This document shows, one piece after another, positions 17,852-26,445 of a stretch of DNA of 64,000 nucleotides (the stretch's first letter is position 1; every line of letters starts with the position of its first letter). The position numbers and the translations under genes are program-made. Source of the stretch: Shinella sp. PSBB067 (GTDB lineage Bacteria > Pseudomonadota > Alphaproteobacteria > Rhizobiales > Rhizobiaceae). The stretch is from contig NZ_CP069303.1 in assembly GCF_016839145.1 (NCBI RefSeq), positions 1 through 64,000 of the forward strand, given 5' to 3'. A model generated the notes under the pieces. That model did no database searches. It saw only the letters and a program-made list of their open reading frames with translations, and was not told where the DNA came from.

Positions 17852-19044
17852 GCGCTCTACGAGATTTTTTGTTCCGAAGAGTATTCCGGGGATCTTTGCG
17901 TGGTGCCTCTCCGACTGCCGCCGAAGGCGGACAGTCCGCTTCGCCCGAGTCACCTACGTCAGGTTTTGACAACATTGCGATTCTGTTAGAACGGGCACGA
18001 GATGCGTCCGTTTCGATGTCGCACGGGTATAATGGCAGTTCCGTAGCTCTCTCCAATCAGGTGAACGAGCTGTCTGACACTTTATCCGTGCTTTATCCGA
18101 CCATGACGCGACTCCTTGGGATGAGCCAGGAGTACGAGCGCAAGAGCAAGGAACTGGAGAAGAGCAATCATCAACTCACCTCAAAGCTCCGCGCAGCCGA
18201 GGAAGATCTCTCCTGCCATAGGACAAGAGTGGCAGAAGGCGAAGCGCAAATAGAGAGGATCAGTTCGGAGAATAATAACCTAAAGGAGCGTGTTGATACT
18301 CTCGAACATGAAATTGCTCGGCAGGGTGAGACCACTCGTCAAACAGAGTCGGCACTATTCAATGAGCGCCGTACCGTTGCTGAATTCGAGGTTTCCAGCA
18401 AGATGCTCGAGACGCGTCTAACCAAACGCGAGGCCGAACTATTGATGACGCGATCCGAGATCGCACGCCTCACAAACGATCTTACAGAAACGAGGATGGA
18501 GAGCGAGCTGCGACAAAGCAACCTTTCAAGAATGGGTGAGCTGTTGTCTGAAGCTCAGGCTTCTGATGCGCGTCATCAGGCGCTATCGATACAAACCAGC
18601 AATGAGTTGGAGACTGTGCGTTCAAGCCTGCGACAAAAAGAGAGGGAAGCGGATGCCGCACGAGCTACCTACGAGGCAGATATTGAGCGCATAAAAGCAG
18701 ATAACCATGACGCCCAATATAAAGTTGAAGGTTTGCAGTCGAGGGTTTCGACACTTGAACGGTTGCTCAAATCGCAACGCACCAAGCTCGAGAACTCGGG
18801 CAGGCACATCGCCTATCTACGTACATCGATGCGCAGCTATCTTGAGGGCAACACCGATCTAACGGACACGGCGGTTGGCTTTGATATGATTGATGAACAC
18901 GCGGAAGGTGTATTCAACTCGCTTGAGGGAGAGGTCGATAATTCGAAAGATGGAAGCGATGACATGCGTCCAGAGAAGGATTCCACGAACGAAATGGATG
19001 AAGGGCGGGTCATTTTGATGGATGCAGCAAGAAAGAAGGTTTGA
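17848..19044 (+). CDS. long coiled-coil protein (398 aa)
   Basis: Residues from about 75 to 335 show continuous heptad-like patterns rich in Glu, Lys, Leu, Arg and Ser, typical of an extended coiled coil. The N-terminal 40 residues are basic then Ser/Pro-rich, and the C-terminal 50 residues are acidic. No membrane segment or signal peptide is visible, so it is probably cytoplasmic or membrane-associated. It lies between the autotransporters and the second EAL protein. A scaffold or polar-localisation factor for adhesin export is a guess from context. No family was recognised. Confidence 0.75.
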   Translation: MSALRDFLFRRVFRGSLRGASPTAAEGGQSASPESPTSGFDNIAILLERARDASVSMSHGYNGSSVALSNQVNELSDTLSVLYPTMTRLLGMSQEYERKSKELEKSNHQLTSKLRAAEEDLSCHRTRVAEGEAQIERISSENNNLKERVDTLEHEIARQGETTRQTESALFNERRTVAEFEVSSKMLETRLTKREAELLMTRSEIARLTNDLTETRMESELRQSNLSRMGELLSEAQASDARHQALSIQTSNELETVRSSLRQKEREADAARATYEADIERIKADNHDAQYKVEGLQSRVSTLERLLKSQRTKLENSGRHIAYLRTSMRSYLEGNTDLTDTAVGFDMIDEHAEGVFNSLEGEVDNSKDGSDDMRPEKDSTNEMDEGRVILMDAARKKV

Positions 19045-19093
19045 GGACGTGGTGGCGGATCGGCGCCATTTGGATGCATGACGTGGAGGTGAC

Positions 19094-20317
19094 ATGACCT
19101 TTGCTTCGAATTCTGGTCCGGATCGTATTAATGATATGTCCAGTTCCGCTATGTTGGCAGTTCATGTCAAGAATTTCGCCGATATAGCGACCGCTTATGG
19201 TACGTGGTTCGCTGAGGCATTTCTTGACTCAGTTTGCCATCGAGTGACTGAATATCTCGCCCGTGATGGTATTTCTGTTCTCACTCACGGAGATCATCGT
19301 TTCATAGTTGCAGGTCCGCTAGCGGATCACAAGCTCGTTGACGCGATGTTCGCGGCCGCTGGCAGTACCCCAATTATTATCAACGACATCCCTGTACTGC
19401 CCGCGCTTTCAGTTCTCGACGCGAATGCGATCTTCATGGTGAAGCCACCTGGGAGTCGGTTAGATAGCGCACAATATCGAACGCTGATGCCAGTGGCAGT
19501 CTCAACGTACAATGCATTGGTCACGAAGCGTATGCTCTTAACCTTTCAGCCGATCCGATCCGCTGATCTTGATGCTGAACTCTATTGTGAAGGCTCGGCG
19601 CAGATAACATCTGGAGAAATGGGGGAGGGGCCGATTGAGCTAGGCGAGGTTTTACCGGTGATCGAGCGGCTCCACCTCGTTCGTTTACTCGATCATACGG
19701 TTGTGCATCAGACGGTAGCCATGCTCCGTTTATTTCCTTCAAGCAGACTGGGTTGCAACATTTCCGCGCAGAGCGCCGTCGGAGATGAACGTTGGTCTTC
19801 TCTATTTTCCATTTTACAGGCCGAACCTCGGATAGCGGAGCGGTTTGTAATTGGGATCACAGTAACTTCATCCTTACCCGATCTCGCGGCTGCTCAAGCC
19901 TTCCTTAGGGACTTGCAAAAGCTTGGTTGTCAGGTCGCAATCAGTGGATTTGGTGCCGGATCCATCTCGATAAGTGAAGTTGCTGCGCTTGCTCCCGATA
20001 TCGTCAAAATCGATGGTGCTTTTCTGCGACGATACATTGGACAGATATTTGGTGGAGATTTTTTGCGGTCGCTAAACAGTTTAGCGGCCTGCGTCGCATC
20101 AACCGTCGTCCTGGAAGGCGTGGATGACGAGGAATGCCTTCAATTATCCCGCCAGATTGGAGTGCGCTGGTTGCAGGGCCATCACATCAAAGCTGCATCG
20201 GTCTCTATCATGGAGCTAGGATTTGGTATCCACCATCCAGCCTGCTCACTTGGCTTGGGAGCAGGTCCGACAAAAGTTCCCTGCACTTCGCAGCGAAGCC
20301 AATTGTATCACCGCTAG
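19094..20317 (+). CDS. degenerate EAL-domain protein (EAL-2), likely c-di-GMP receptor or scaffold
   Basis: The 407-aa protein is a paralogue of the protein at 9096, with the same N-terminal GGDEF-like remnant and EAL fold. Key catalytic residues are lost: the aligned IEITET reads IGITVT and DDFGAG reads SGFGAG, so both metal-binding Asp and the Glu pair are missing. Parts of the fold remain (CNIS, VKIDG, LEGV, LQGH). Catalysis is unlikely. Known degenerate EAL proteins such as LapD act as c-di-GMP sensors; whether this one binds the nucleotide is open. A ribosome-binding site GGAGGT lies just upstream of the ATG. It lies 49 bp after the coiled-coil gene and 15 bp before the IalB gene. Confidence 0.82.
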   Translation: MTFASNSGPDRINDMSSSAMLAVHVKNFADIATAYGTWFAEAFLDSVCHRVTEYLARDGISVLTHGDHRFIVAGPLADHKLVDAMFAAAGSTPIIINDIPVLPALSVLDANAIFMVKPPGSRLDSAQYRTLMPVAVSTYNALVTKRMLLTFQPIRSADLDAELYCEGSAQITSGEMGEGPIELGEVLPVIERLHLVRLLDHTVVHQTVAMLRLFPSSRLGCNISAQSAVGDERWSSLFSILQAEPRIAERFVIGITVTSSLPDLAAAQAFLRDLQKLGCQVAISGFGAGSISISEVAALAPDIVKIDGAFLRRYIGQIFGGDFLRSLNSLAACVASTVVLEGVDDEECLQLSRQIGVRWLQGHHIKAASVSIMELGFGIHHPACSLGLGAGPTKVPCTSQRSQLYHR

Positions 20318-20332
20318 GAGTGTTTTGACGTC

Positions 20333-20998
20333 ATGCTCGCAGTCTGTAAAAGAATTTTCATAGTTACGGTAGTCGGTGCGACAATGGCTGCCTTCATATT
20401 TGGCGCTACGAATGCGGCGACTATTGCAGTCGATTTTAAACCGGCTGAGGATGCTGGGGCGTACACGCCTTTCGAGGGGGCAACCGTGCGGCTCTCGCAA
20501 GCTTATCCTCAGGTTGCGGAAAGCGATACGTTGACATCGGGGCTGCCGAACGGGGCTTCTTCTCTGCAAGAACGTTATGAGGATTGGCTGGTCGTCTGCT
20601 CAGGGCGGACGGAAAAAGATACCATAGCTAGACGGTGTGCCGTAAGCCAACAACAGGCCAGCCAGCAGACAGGCCAACGTATCCTCTCAATGGAACTCAG
20701 TCGTCGTGAGGATGGCCTTGAAGCAAGCTTGTTTCTGCCTTTTGGGCTAATTCTGAATAAGGGGGTCACCCTTCAGGTGGACAATGGCGAAGCCAGTCAA
20801 CCATTTCCATTCCGGACTTGCCGTTCTGTCGGCTGTGTTGTGCCATTGTGGTTTGATGCGTCTTACGTGGCTGTCTTAAAGCAGGGGGCAACGCTCAAGC
20901 TTACCGCTATTGCCGACGGCGAGGTCGCTTCGCTTTTCACAATCTCGCTCAAAGGTTTCAGCGCGGCTGTGGCTCGTCTGAATGCACTCACTGAATAG
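20333..20998 (+). CDS. IalB-family (invasion-associated locus B) protein
   Basis: The 221-aa product has an N-terminal signal peptide or anchor (about 1-29). It then carries the IalB core: YEDWLVVC, CAVSQQQ, SLFLPFGLILNKGVTLQVD, CRSVGCVVPLWFD and LTISLKGFSAA-like C-terminal strands. IalB proteins are periplasmic or surface proteins; in Bartonella one affects host-cell invasion, while in free-living rhizobia the role is unclear. The three conserved Cys are present. It probably ends the adhesin cluster; TAGGAG upstream serves as a ribosome-binding site. Confidence 0.85.
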   Translation: MLAVCKRIFIVTVVGATMAAFIFGATNAATIAVDFKPAEDAGAYTPFEGATVRLSQAYPQVAESDTLTSGLPNGASSLQERYEDWLVVCSGRTEKDTIARRCAVSQQQASQQTGQRILSMELSRREDGLEASLFLPFGLILNKGVTLQVDNGEASQPFPFRTCRSVGCVVPLWFDASYVAVLKQGATLKLTAIADGEVASLFTISLKGFSAAVARLNALTE

Positions 20999-21107
20999 AG
21001 GATGATTGTCAACGGCGGAGTAAAACCCGCCACGCGTGGCCGACTTTTGCACCGCCGCTCTCACAGCGGGCAAAACACGAACGTCTCGGACGAAGGACGC
21101 AAGCGAA

Positions 21108-21290
21108 CGCTTGTTGGATCGGGAGCTGGCCGACCTGCCGCCGGAGCTGCGCTGGCGGGAATGGATGTTGCGCGTCGAGGCGGTGATCTTTGTCGCGGCA
21201 GAGCCGGTCGGCCGTGAGACACTGGCGCGTGTCGTCGGCAAGGACTGCAGCATCGACCTGCTGATCGACGATCTGCGCGAGGAGCTAGAG
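21108..21290 (+). pseudogene. plasmid-type ScpB fragment
   Basis: The reading frame contains LDRELADLPPELRWREWM, then VEAVIFVAAEPVGRETLARV and IDLLIDDLREEL. This is the N-terminal winged-helix part of ScpB-like chromosome-segregation proteins carried on rhizobial plasmids. The remaining winged-helix part of the protein is missing, cut by the IS630 fragment that begins near 21290. Sequence upstream (21004-21070) looks like the end of another insertion element, possibly IS21-like. The piece is a broken relic, not a gene. Confidence 0.65.
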
Positions 21291-21525
21291 TCTGATGCGC
21301 TTACATTAAAGCGTACCCAGCGTTGATGAGATAGTTTTGGCATTCGTTTGGGGGGAAGCCTCGGAGCAGCCCTACCAGCGGCTTTCCAAGTTGCCTCGAC
21401 GGTTCGTTCGGCGGCCGCGCGCATGAGGTGCTTGAGCTTGGCGAAGACCTGTTCGATGGGGTTCAGGCCCGGACTGTATGGGGGCAGGAAGAAGAGCTTT
21501 GCTCCTGCCTTGCGGATATTCGTAG
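21290..21525 (-). pseudogene. IS630-family transposase 3' fragment
   Basis: Reading the minus strand in two frames gives IRKAGAKLFFLPPYSPGLN, then PIEQVFAKLKHLMRAAAERT, then (after a frameshift) LRGFPPNECQNYLINAGY and a stop at about 21303. These are the C-terminal DDE region motifs of IS630 transposases. The first half of the gene is absent. The fragment separates the scpB and repB relics and marks the point where both were cut. Confidence 0.8.
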
Positions 21526-22095
21526 CGATTCTGCTCTATCCAGCGCACGATGCGCGGATTGGAGAGAATCTTCGTGACGTAACCCTTTGCAACCGTCAGA
21601 TGCAGGTTGTCGATACCAAAACTCTCCTCGACCGATTTCACCTGGCTTTGCAGGCTGGCGAGTTCTCGTTCCATTCGCGCTATCTGTTCTGACGTAACCG
21701 GGTTACCGCGCGTTGGCTTCTTTTTCCGAGGGTCGACAAGTTGACTCTGGGGTGTTGCCGCCAGCAGCGCCTTCGCGAACATGGTAGAAAAATTGTTCTG
21801 GCCGATCATCAGGTCAACGGCCTCGACCTGCCGGATGGGAGCCATCTGCCTGAGGATTTCAAAGGACTTCATTGGGCAACTGGTTTCCCTGAGCATCTCG
21901 ACCGCATCCTTGCAAATTCCGTCGAGCATACGAAACCGGCGTCGGATGGTGCTGACGTCCAGTTCAAGAGCTTCGGCGATTTTCTCAGCAGGCACGCCCC
22001 GATCCATCGCACGGACAATCATGCCATGCTCCTGAACCGCCGACAGACGATTGACGCGCTTGTTGTAGGTGTATGCCTCGTCATCGGTCGAAACG
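21526..22095 (-). pseudogene. RepB-type plasmid partition protein fragment
   Basis: The frame encodes CLVSTDDEAYTYNKRVNRL, IVRAMDRGVPAEKIAEAL, KSFEILRQMAPIRQVEAVDL, AKALLAATPQ and SFGIDNLHLTVAKGYVTKIL. These belong to RepB/ParB-like partition proteins of rhizobial replicons. About the first 80 residues (ParB N-terminal nuclease-like part) are missing upstream of 22095. The C-terminal end is replaced by the IS630 fragment. It cannot be a full partition protein, and no repA or repC is seen nearby. Confidence 0.75.
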
Positions 22096-22623
22096 AGGCA
22101 TTCGACATCGTCACTGCCGACATCTTTCGTCATGCTCGAGAAGTCTGACTTCATCAAACGTACTCCTCATTCGGACCACGGGCGCGTTCAGAACGCCGAG
22201 CTGACTCCCTCGGGCAATTAGGTCCTGGAGGCTGCCTCTACAATCGTTGCCGATGCTGAAAAGCGCATTGTCGATGCCGCACGCCGCTCGGTCCTGAGTT
22301 TGTCGTAACCATGCTAGTACTGCCGGCAAATGCCCTTCGATAGCGGCAGCTTTCCCAGTTGGTGAGTACGCCGGCCTGAGTTTGGGAGTATACAAGTCTC
22401 CCGGACTCAGTGCCTGCAGATTTCCCTACTGATGCGGAAATCATTTCCCCTTGCTGGCTTTGCATACCTTCATCTTGAGGCTTCGAATAACCGTAATGCG
22501 GCGCATTGCAGCCATTCATACGTGAATGCAATCACAGGGGAATAATTAGTTGTAAATCGCACAAGTGGAAAATTTGACATTGTTGGGTAAAAAAGTGATT
22601 GTATCTGACATTAGGAGATTCCA
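22096..22623. other. left edge of the accessory island
   Basis: No gene is supported. The minus-strand frame 22111-22395 has no family resemblance. The segment 22530-22623 is AT-rich compared with both sides and carries the candidate promoter of the seven-gene cluster. Confidence 0.5.
22574..22617 (+). promoter_or_regulatory. candidate promoter and ribosome-binding site of the seven-gene cluster
   Basis: TTGACA at 22574-22579 is a perfect -35 box. A 17-base spacer leads to a weak -10 (GATTGT, 22597-22602). TAGGAG at 22612-22617 lies 6 bases before the ATG at 22624. The -10 match is poor, so activation by a regulator is possible. Confidence 0.4.
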
Positions 22624-23205
22624 ATGAGCGACGGCCCGCATAGAAGTCTGCCCCTGCGTCCCAAGTATCGGCGTATGGCCGAGCGAGCGTACAAGCCAGC
22701 TTTTTCCCTCCAAGAGGTTTGCGAGGCGGCCGAAGCGGCACTTGTCCAGGATGCGTCGATTGAAGTTCGAAACGTTATTCGAGAACTGATTGATATTGTC
22801 GATGGAGCGGATCTGTTCAGCAGGCAACTAGATGAGGTGCAGCGTCGTCTTCAAGAGCTTCGCGACGATCCAGCGGTTCATCCCTTGGCGGCAAACGCTA
22901 TCGACTGCACTGAAATGGCAGTTCGGCAGGGGCTAGAAGGGCGTGCCGCCATTGAGGATGGCATCGCGACGGCACTCTGCGAACGCCTCGATGCAAATGG
23001 TCGAACGACTGAGGAGCACTATCTGTCGGAGCGGGGTAACCGAGCGAGCCGAACTATCCGCGATCGCATGACCGACGTCAGTGCCAGTATGAGTGCGGGC
23101 GGGTCGTTCACTCGCATAGCTCGATCCCTTATGGGCGATCGCTCCGTACCAGTGCTGAGAGCTCCGGCATCCCGCAGCGGTCTCGACGATGGGGTCGCAC
23201 TATGA
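22624..23205 (+). CDS. hypothetical protein (193 aa), first gene of the island operon
   Basis: The product is mostly helical, with a basic N terminus (about 1-25), an acidic helical middle and a Ser/Arg-rich C terminus. It has no membrane segment or known motif. Its stop overlaps the start of the QueC-like gene by 4 bases, so the two proteins are likely partners made in similar amounts. In Qat and type IV CBASS systems a QueC-like enzyme works beside a small partner protein; whether this is such a partner cannot be seen from sequence. Confidence 0.7.
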   Translation: MSDGPHRSLPLRPKYRRMAERAYKPAFSLQEVCEAAEAALVQDASIEVRNVIRELIDIVDGADLFSRQLDEVQRRLQELRDDPAVHPLAANAIDCTEMAVRQGLEGRAAIEDGIATALCERLDANGRTTEEHYLSERGNRASRTIRDRMTDVSASMSAGGSFTRIARSLMGDRSVPVLRAPASRSGLDDGVAL

Positions 23206-24578
23206 ACGTTTTGGGGGGGGAGTTTCCGGTCCTCAGGGTCGCCGTCATTGAAGCACGAGCGATGGCCAAAGAGGGCTGGCAGACCGTTGAAGTGGGCAAA
23301 TCCATCGTCTTTAAGATGAAGGATCTTGACGACTATAGGACGAAGAACTGGGATAGTAGAATCTATGACTGCCTCGTCCTCATAGCTGCCGTCGAATACT
23401 GCGACAAATCCTGCAGGCGACCGGCATGGGGTTGGATGAGGCGGTTCGAACTGAGTGTCCCTGTCCATGATATAGATCGCTGGAACGAGCCGGAAGTTCG
23501 TATCTCGCTCGAAGCTGCACTGAAGTTCCTGACTGGTGATGATTGGGCTCTCTCGTTCTATAAACGCACTAGTCCACCAGACGAAGATGTCGGCCGTCAA
23601 AGCCGACTGGAGTTGGGGGATGCCTCTCGAACCGTAATGCCTTTCAGCGATGGCCTTGATTCACGAGCGGTGAGCGCGCTCATGACGGCCATTGAACGCC
23701 CGGATCGTCTGATACATGTCCGAGTTGGCTCGAAACGGGAAGACAGACCGGTCCGCGACCAGCGCAAGCTCCCATTCCTCAACATCCCGTTCAAGGTGAA
23801 GGCTGGCCCGAAAGGCTTCCCCGAGTCGACTGCGCGGACTCGGGGCTTCAAATTTACCTTCCTGAGCGCAATCGCAGCATATTTGCTTGGTACACATGAT
23901 ATCGTGATGCCTGAAAGTGGGCAGGGGGTGCTTGGCCCGTCGCTGGTGCAGACCAGCCATGGCTACGAAGATTATAGAAATCATCCAAGGTTCCTCACCA
24001 GGATGGAGCGCGTTGTCGCTGCGTTGTTTGACTACCAGGTCATCTATCGTCTTCCGCGCCTGTGGAAGACGAAAGGAGAAACTCTCCGCGATTTTGCTTC
24101 GCTTGAACTGGAACCGAAAGAATGGCTTGAGACGCGTTCATGTTGGCAGCAAAATCGAAACTCCTCTGTGGGTGGTAAATGGCGTCATTGCGGAATTTGC
24201 GCCGCCTGCATGCTTCGCCGGCTGAGCTTCCATGCGGCAGGTGTTGACGAACCGAAGGAGAATTACATCTGGGAGAGGCTGGAGGCGTCCAACTTCGCTC
24301 AGGGCGCTGCACCGGGCTTCACCAGGATAACAGGCGCGATGGAGCAGTATGCCGTCGCTGGAGCTTTGCACCTTGATCATTTGGCAGATTTGCGCTCTTC
24401 ACCGGCCCATCGTAAGCGCGTGAGCCGCCATGCTTGGCAGTTGGCTGAAGACTTGGATATGTCGGCCTCCGATGCGGAAGGCGAACTCTTCAACTTGCTG
24501 GAGCGGCACGAAATGGAATGGAAGGCATTTATGAGAGATCTCGGACCCAGATCGTTTGTTGCTCAGTGGTTGGCCTGA
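23202..24578 (+). CDS. QueC-like PP-loop ATPase
   Basis: The 458-aa protein carries a PP-loop variant SDGLDS at 149-154 (SGGxDS in QueC) and a QueC-type zinc site: Cys314, then C-G-I-C-A-A-C with Cys330, Cys333 and Cys336, followed by MLRR. QueC makes 7-cyano-7-deazaguanine from carboxy-deazaguanine with ATP. This protein is about twice the length of QueC, has an extra N-terminal domain (about 1-140) and a C-terminal extension, and no QueD, QueE or TGT lies nearby. Relatives in defence systems include QatC and Cap9. A role in nucleobase or protein modification during defence is inferred. Overlap with the gene before, and a 5-bp gap to the next. Confidence 0.8.
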   Translation: MNVLGGEFPVLRVAVIEARAMAKEGWQTVEVGKSIVFKMKDLDDYRTKNWDSRIYDCLVLIAAVEYCDKSCRRPAWGWMRRFELSVPVHDIDRWNEPEVRISLEAALKFLTGDDWALSFYKRTSPPDEDVGRQSRLELGDASRTVMPFSDGLDSRAVSALMTAIERPDRLIHVRVGSKREDRPVRDQRKLPFLNIPFKVKAGPKGFPESTARTRGFKFTFLSAIAAYLLGTHDIVMPESGQGVLGPSLVQTSHGYEDYRNHPRFLTRMERVVAALFDYQVIYRLPRLWKTKGETLRDFASLELEPKEWLETRSCWQQNRNSSVGGKWRHCGICAACMLRRLSFHAAGVDEPKENYIWERLEASNFAQGAAPGFTRITGAMEQYAVAGALHLDHLADLRSSPAHRKRVSRHAWQLAEDLDMSASDAEGELFNLLERHEMEWKAFMRDLGPRSFVAQWLA

Positions 24579-24583
24579 CGCTG

Positions 24584-25768
24584 ATGAGCGGCACTACTGA
24601 TTACCTCAGCCCGGAAGATGTTGGCGAGCGGATTCGTCTCGCGCGAGAAAATGCTGGCAAAACCCAAGCTGCGGCCGCTGATGCACTGGGTGTTGCACGT
24701 ACGACTCTCGTCGCGATGGAAAAAGGGAGCCGCAAGGTCAAGATCAACGAACTGCAGAAGCTCGCACGATTTTTTGGTACGACCGCCAATACGCTGCTCC
24801 GGAAGGAGGCAATACACGTCGAGTTGGCCCCCAAATTTAGGAAGCTTACGGAAAACGAGGAACAGCCCGTCGCCCATGCGGCAACTCTGATGATGCAGCT
24901 TGTCAGAGCGGAGGTCGAACTCGAAGCTTTGCTCGGTATTGAACATGTTCGCAACTTGCCTCCAGAGAGGCGGATTCTCGCTGGCGACGTACGCGACCAA
25001 GCCGAGCAGCATGCGCTTGAGCTTCGTCATTGGCTTGGCCTCGGCCTTGCCCCTGTCTCAGACATCGTTTCGCTTCTCGAACTGCAGATGGGCGTCCGTG
25101 TGTATGCACGGAAACTGCACACCAAGATCTCCGGACTGTTTGCCTTCGATGAGAAGGTTGGCGCGTGCATTCTTCTCAATGCAGATCATCCGATTGACCG
25201 GCGAACCCAAACGGCAGCTCACGAACTCGGGCACTTGGTCGCGACGCGTGGCGATGCAGAGGTTTCCGAGCTTGATGAACTCGAAAGCTCGCGTGAGGAG
25301 AAATACGCGAATGCATTTGCGAGAGGTTTTCTGACTCCTGCACAAGCCGTCAGGCAGAAGTTTGCGGAGGTCACGGCAGGTGCTGGGAGCCTAACGCGCA
25401 GACATGTCATTGTGCTTGCGCATTACTTCCATGTTTCGCGTGAGGCCATGGTGCGGCGTCTGGAGGAATTGCGGCTTACGAAGATCGGGACGTGGGACTG
25501 GTTTGTTCAGAACGGAAACATCACCGACGAGCAGGCGCGACAGGTGCTCGGGGACGCCGTTCGGCCTGATCGCTTGAAGGATGATGCAATGCGGCCGGTT
25601 TCCTTGAAAGCCGGACTCATGGCGTACGAGGCTGCCCAGCGGAGCTTACTGAGTGAAGGCCAAATTGCGCGCTTGTTGCAGCTGGATCGTGTACAGGTGC
25701 GCGACTTACTCGGCGATGTCGATGCCGAAGAGAGTGGAGCTAATGCGGCAACCTCAATTCTTCGGTGA
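24584..25768 (+). CDS. HTH-XRE and ImmA/IrrE metallopeptidase protein
   Basis: The 394-aa product has an N-terminal XRE helix-turn-helix (about 12-65, with ENAGKTQAAAADALGVARTT) and an ImmA/IrrE-type zinc peptidase with HELGH at 213-217. A helical C-terminal region follows. Members cleave or sense repressors in mobile elements and toxin-antitoxin modules. I chose the ATG at 24584, 5 bp after the QueC-like stop, instead of 24518, because the HTH begins there. The gene overlaps the PIN gene by 26 bp in another frame. It may repress the cluster or act as an antitoxin and damage or phage sensor; both are inferences. Confidence 0.85.
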   Translation: MSGTTDYLSPEDVGERIRLARENAGKTQAAAADALGVARTTLVAMEKGSRKVKINELQKLARFFGTTANTLLRKEAIHVELAPKFRKLTENEEQPVAHAATLMMQLVRAEVELEALLGIEHVRNLPPERRILAGDVRDQAEQHALELRHWLGLGLAPVSDIVSLLELQMGVRVYARKLHTKISGLFAFDEKVGACILLNADHPIDRRTQTAAHELGHLVATRGDAEVSELDELESSREEKYANAFARGFLTPAQAVRQKFAEVTAGAGSLTRRHVIVLAHYFHVSREAMVRRLEELRLTKIGTWDWFVQNGNITDEQARQVLGDAVRPDRLKDDAMRPVSLKAGLMAYEAAQRSLLSEGQIARLLQLDRVQVRDLLGDVDAEESGANAATSILR

Positions 25769-26381
25769 AGTGCATTCGCGTCTGATCGTGGACACAAGCG
25801 TTATTATCAACCTCAATGCTACCGGCAATGCAGGCAGCATCGTTCAGGCTTTGGACCTAGTTCTGTGTGCGAGCGCTGTAGTTCGTGAGGAGCTCATTGT
25901 TGATCGCATCAACGGGCGGAATGATGCGGAGCTAGCAGAAGGTTTGGTCAATGGCGGGCTGCTGGAGTTTATTGATCTGGATAAAGAATGTGAGGCGATC
26001 TTTGAGAGTTTAGTCAGTGGCCCCGCTGTAGAAACGCTAGACGACGGAGAAGCCGCAACGATTGCGCTTGCCTCATCGATGAGAAGTATCGCGATTATCG
26101 ATGAGCGCAAGGCGCAGCGCATTGCTGCTGAGCGATTTCCAGACCTGAGGTTCCTCGCAACGGCTGACCTTTTGCATTCCGAACTCGTTTTCAGGGCGCT
26201 AGGCAAAGATGCTTTAGCCAATGCACTCTTGAATAGTCTCAGGGGTGCGCGCATGGCAGTTCCCGAACGGTACCATAGTTGGATTGTTGAGCTACTTGGT
26301 CATCGCGTCATTGAATGCCGAAGCCTGCCCGCAACGCTTCGATTGGCCCACGCCCGAGGCGACAGAGAAGTGATGCAGTGA
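25743..26381 (+). CDS. PIN-domain nuclease, likely toxin
   Basis: The 212-aa protein begins a PIN fold with LIVDTSVIINL (Asp17). Further acidic positions are in VVREEL, LDDGEAATIALA and IAIIDERKAQRIA, which fit the four-acid metal site. PIN proteins usually cut RNA and many act as toxins. The start at 25743 lies inside the end of the HTH-ImmA/IrrE gene, a layout usual for coupled toxin-antitoxin pairs. A longer start at 25653 is possible but reads out-of-frame peptidase sequence. The target is unknown. Confidence 0.78.
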   Translation: MRQPQFFGEVHSRLIVDTSVIINLNATGNAGSIVQALDLVLCASAVVREELIVDRINGRNDAELAEGLVNGGLLEFIDLDKECEAIFESLVSGPAVETLDDGEAATIALASSMRSIAIIDERKAQRIAAERFPDLRFLATADLLHSELVFRALGKDALANALLNSLRGARMAVPERYHSWIVELLGHRVIECRSLPATLRLAHARGDREVMQ

Positions 26382-26445
26382 ATGCGTCTCAAGGGCTCCG
26401 AATGAAAGGCGAGTTTTTAGATGAGGATGAAACAACCCTGCCCTA

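Noticed and set aside
22111..22395. Minus-strand frame upstream of the repB relic as a gene
   Set aside because: No start signal, no family likeness, and it runs into the truncated repB frame in another phase.
22624..24578. Assignment of the QueC-like gene to the Qat system or type IV CBASS
   Set aside because: No QatA ATPase, QatD nuclease, CD-NTase or TGT-like gene is present nearby, and the small partner shows no visible likeness to QatB.
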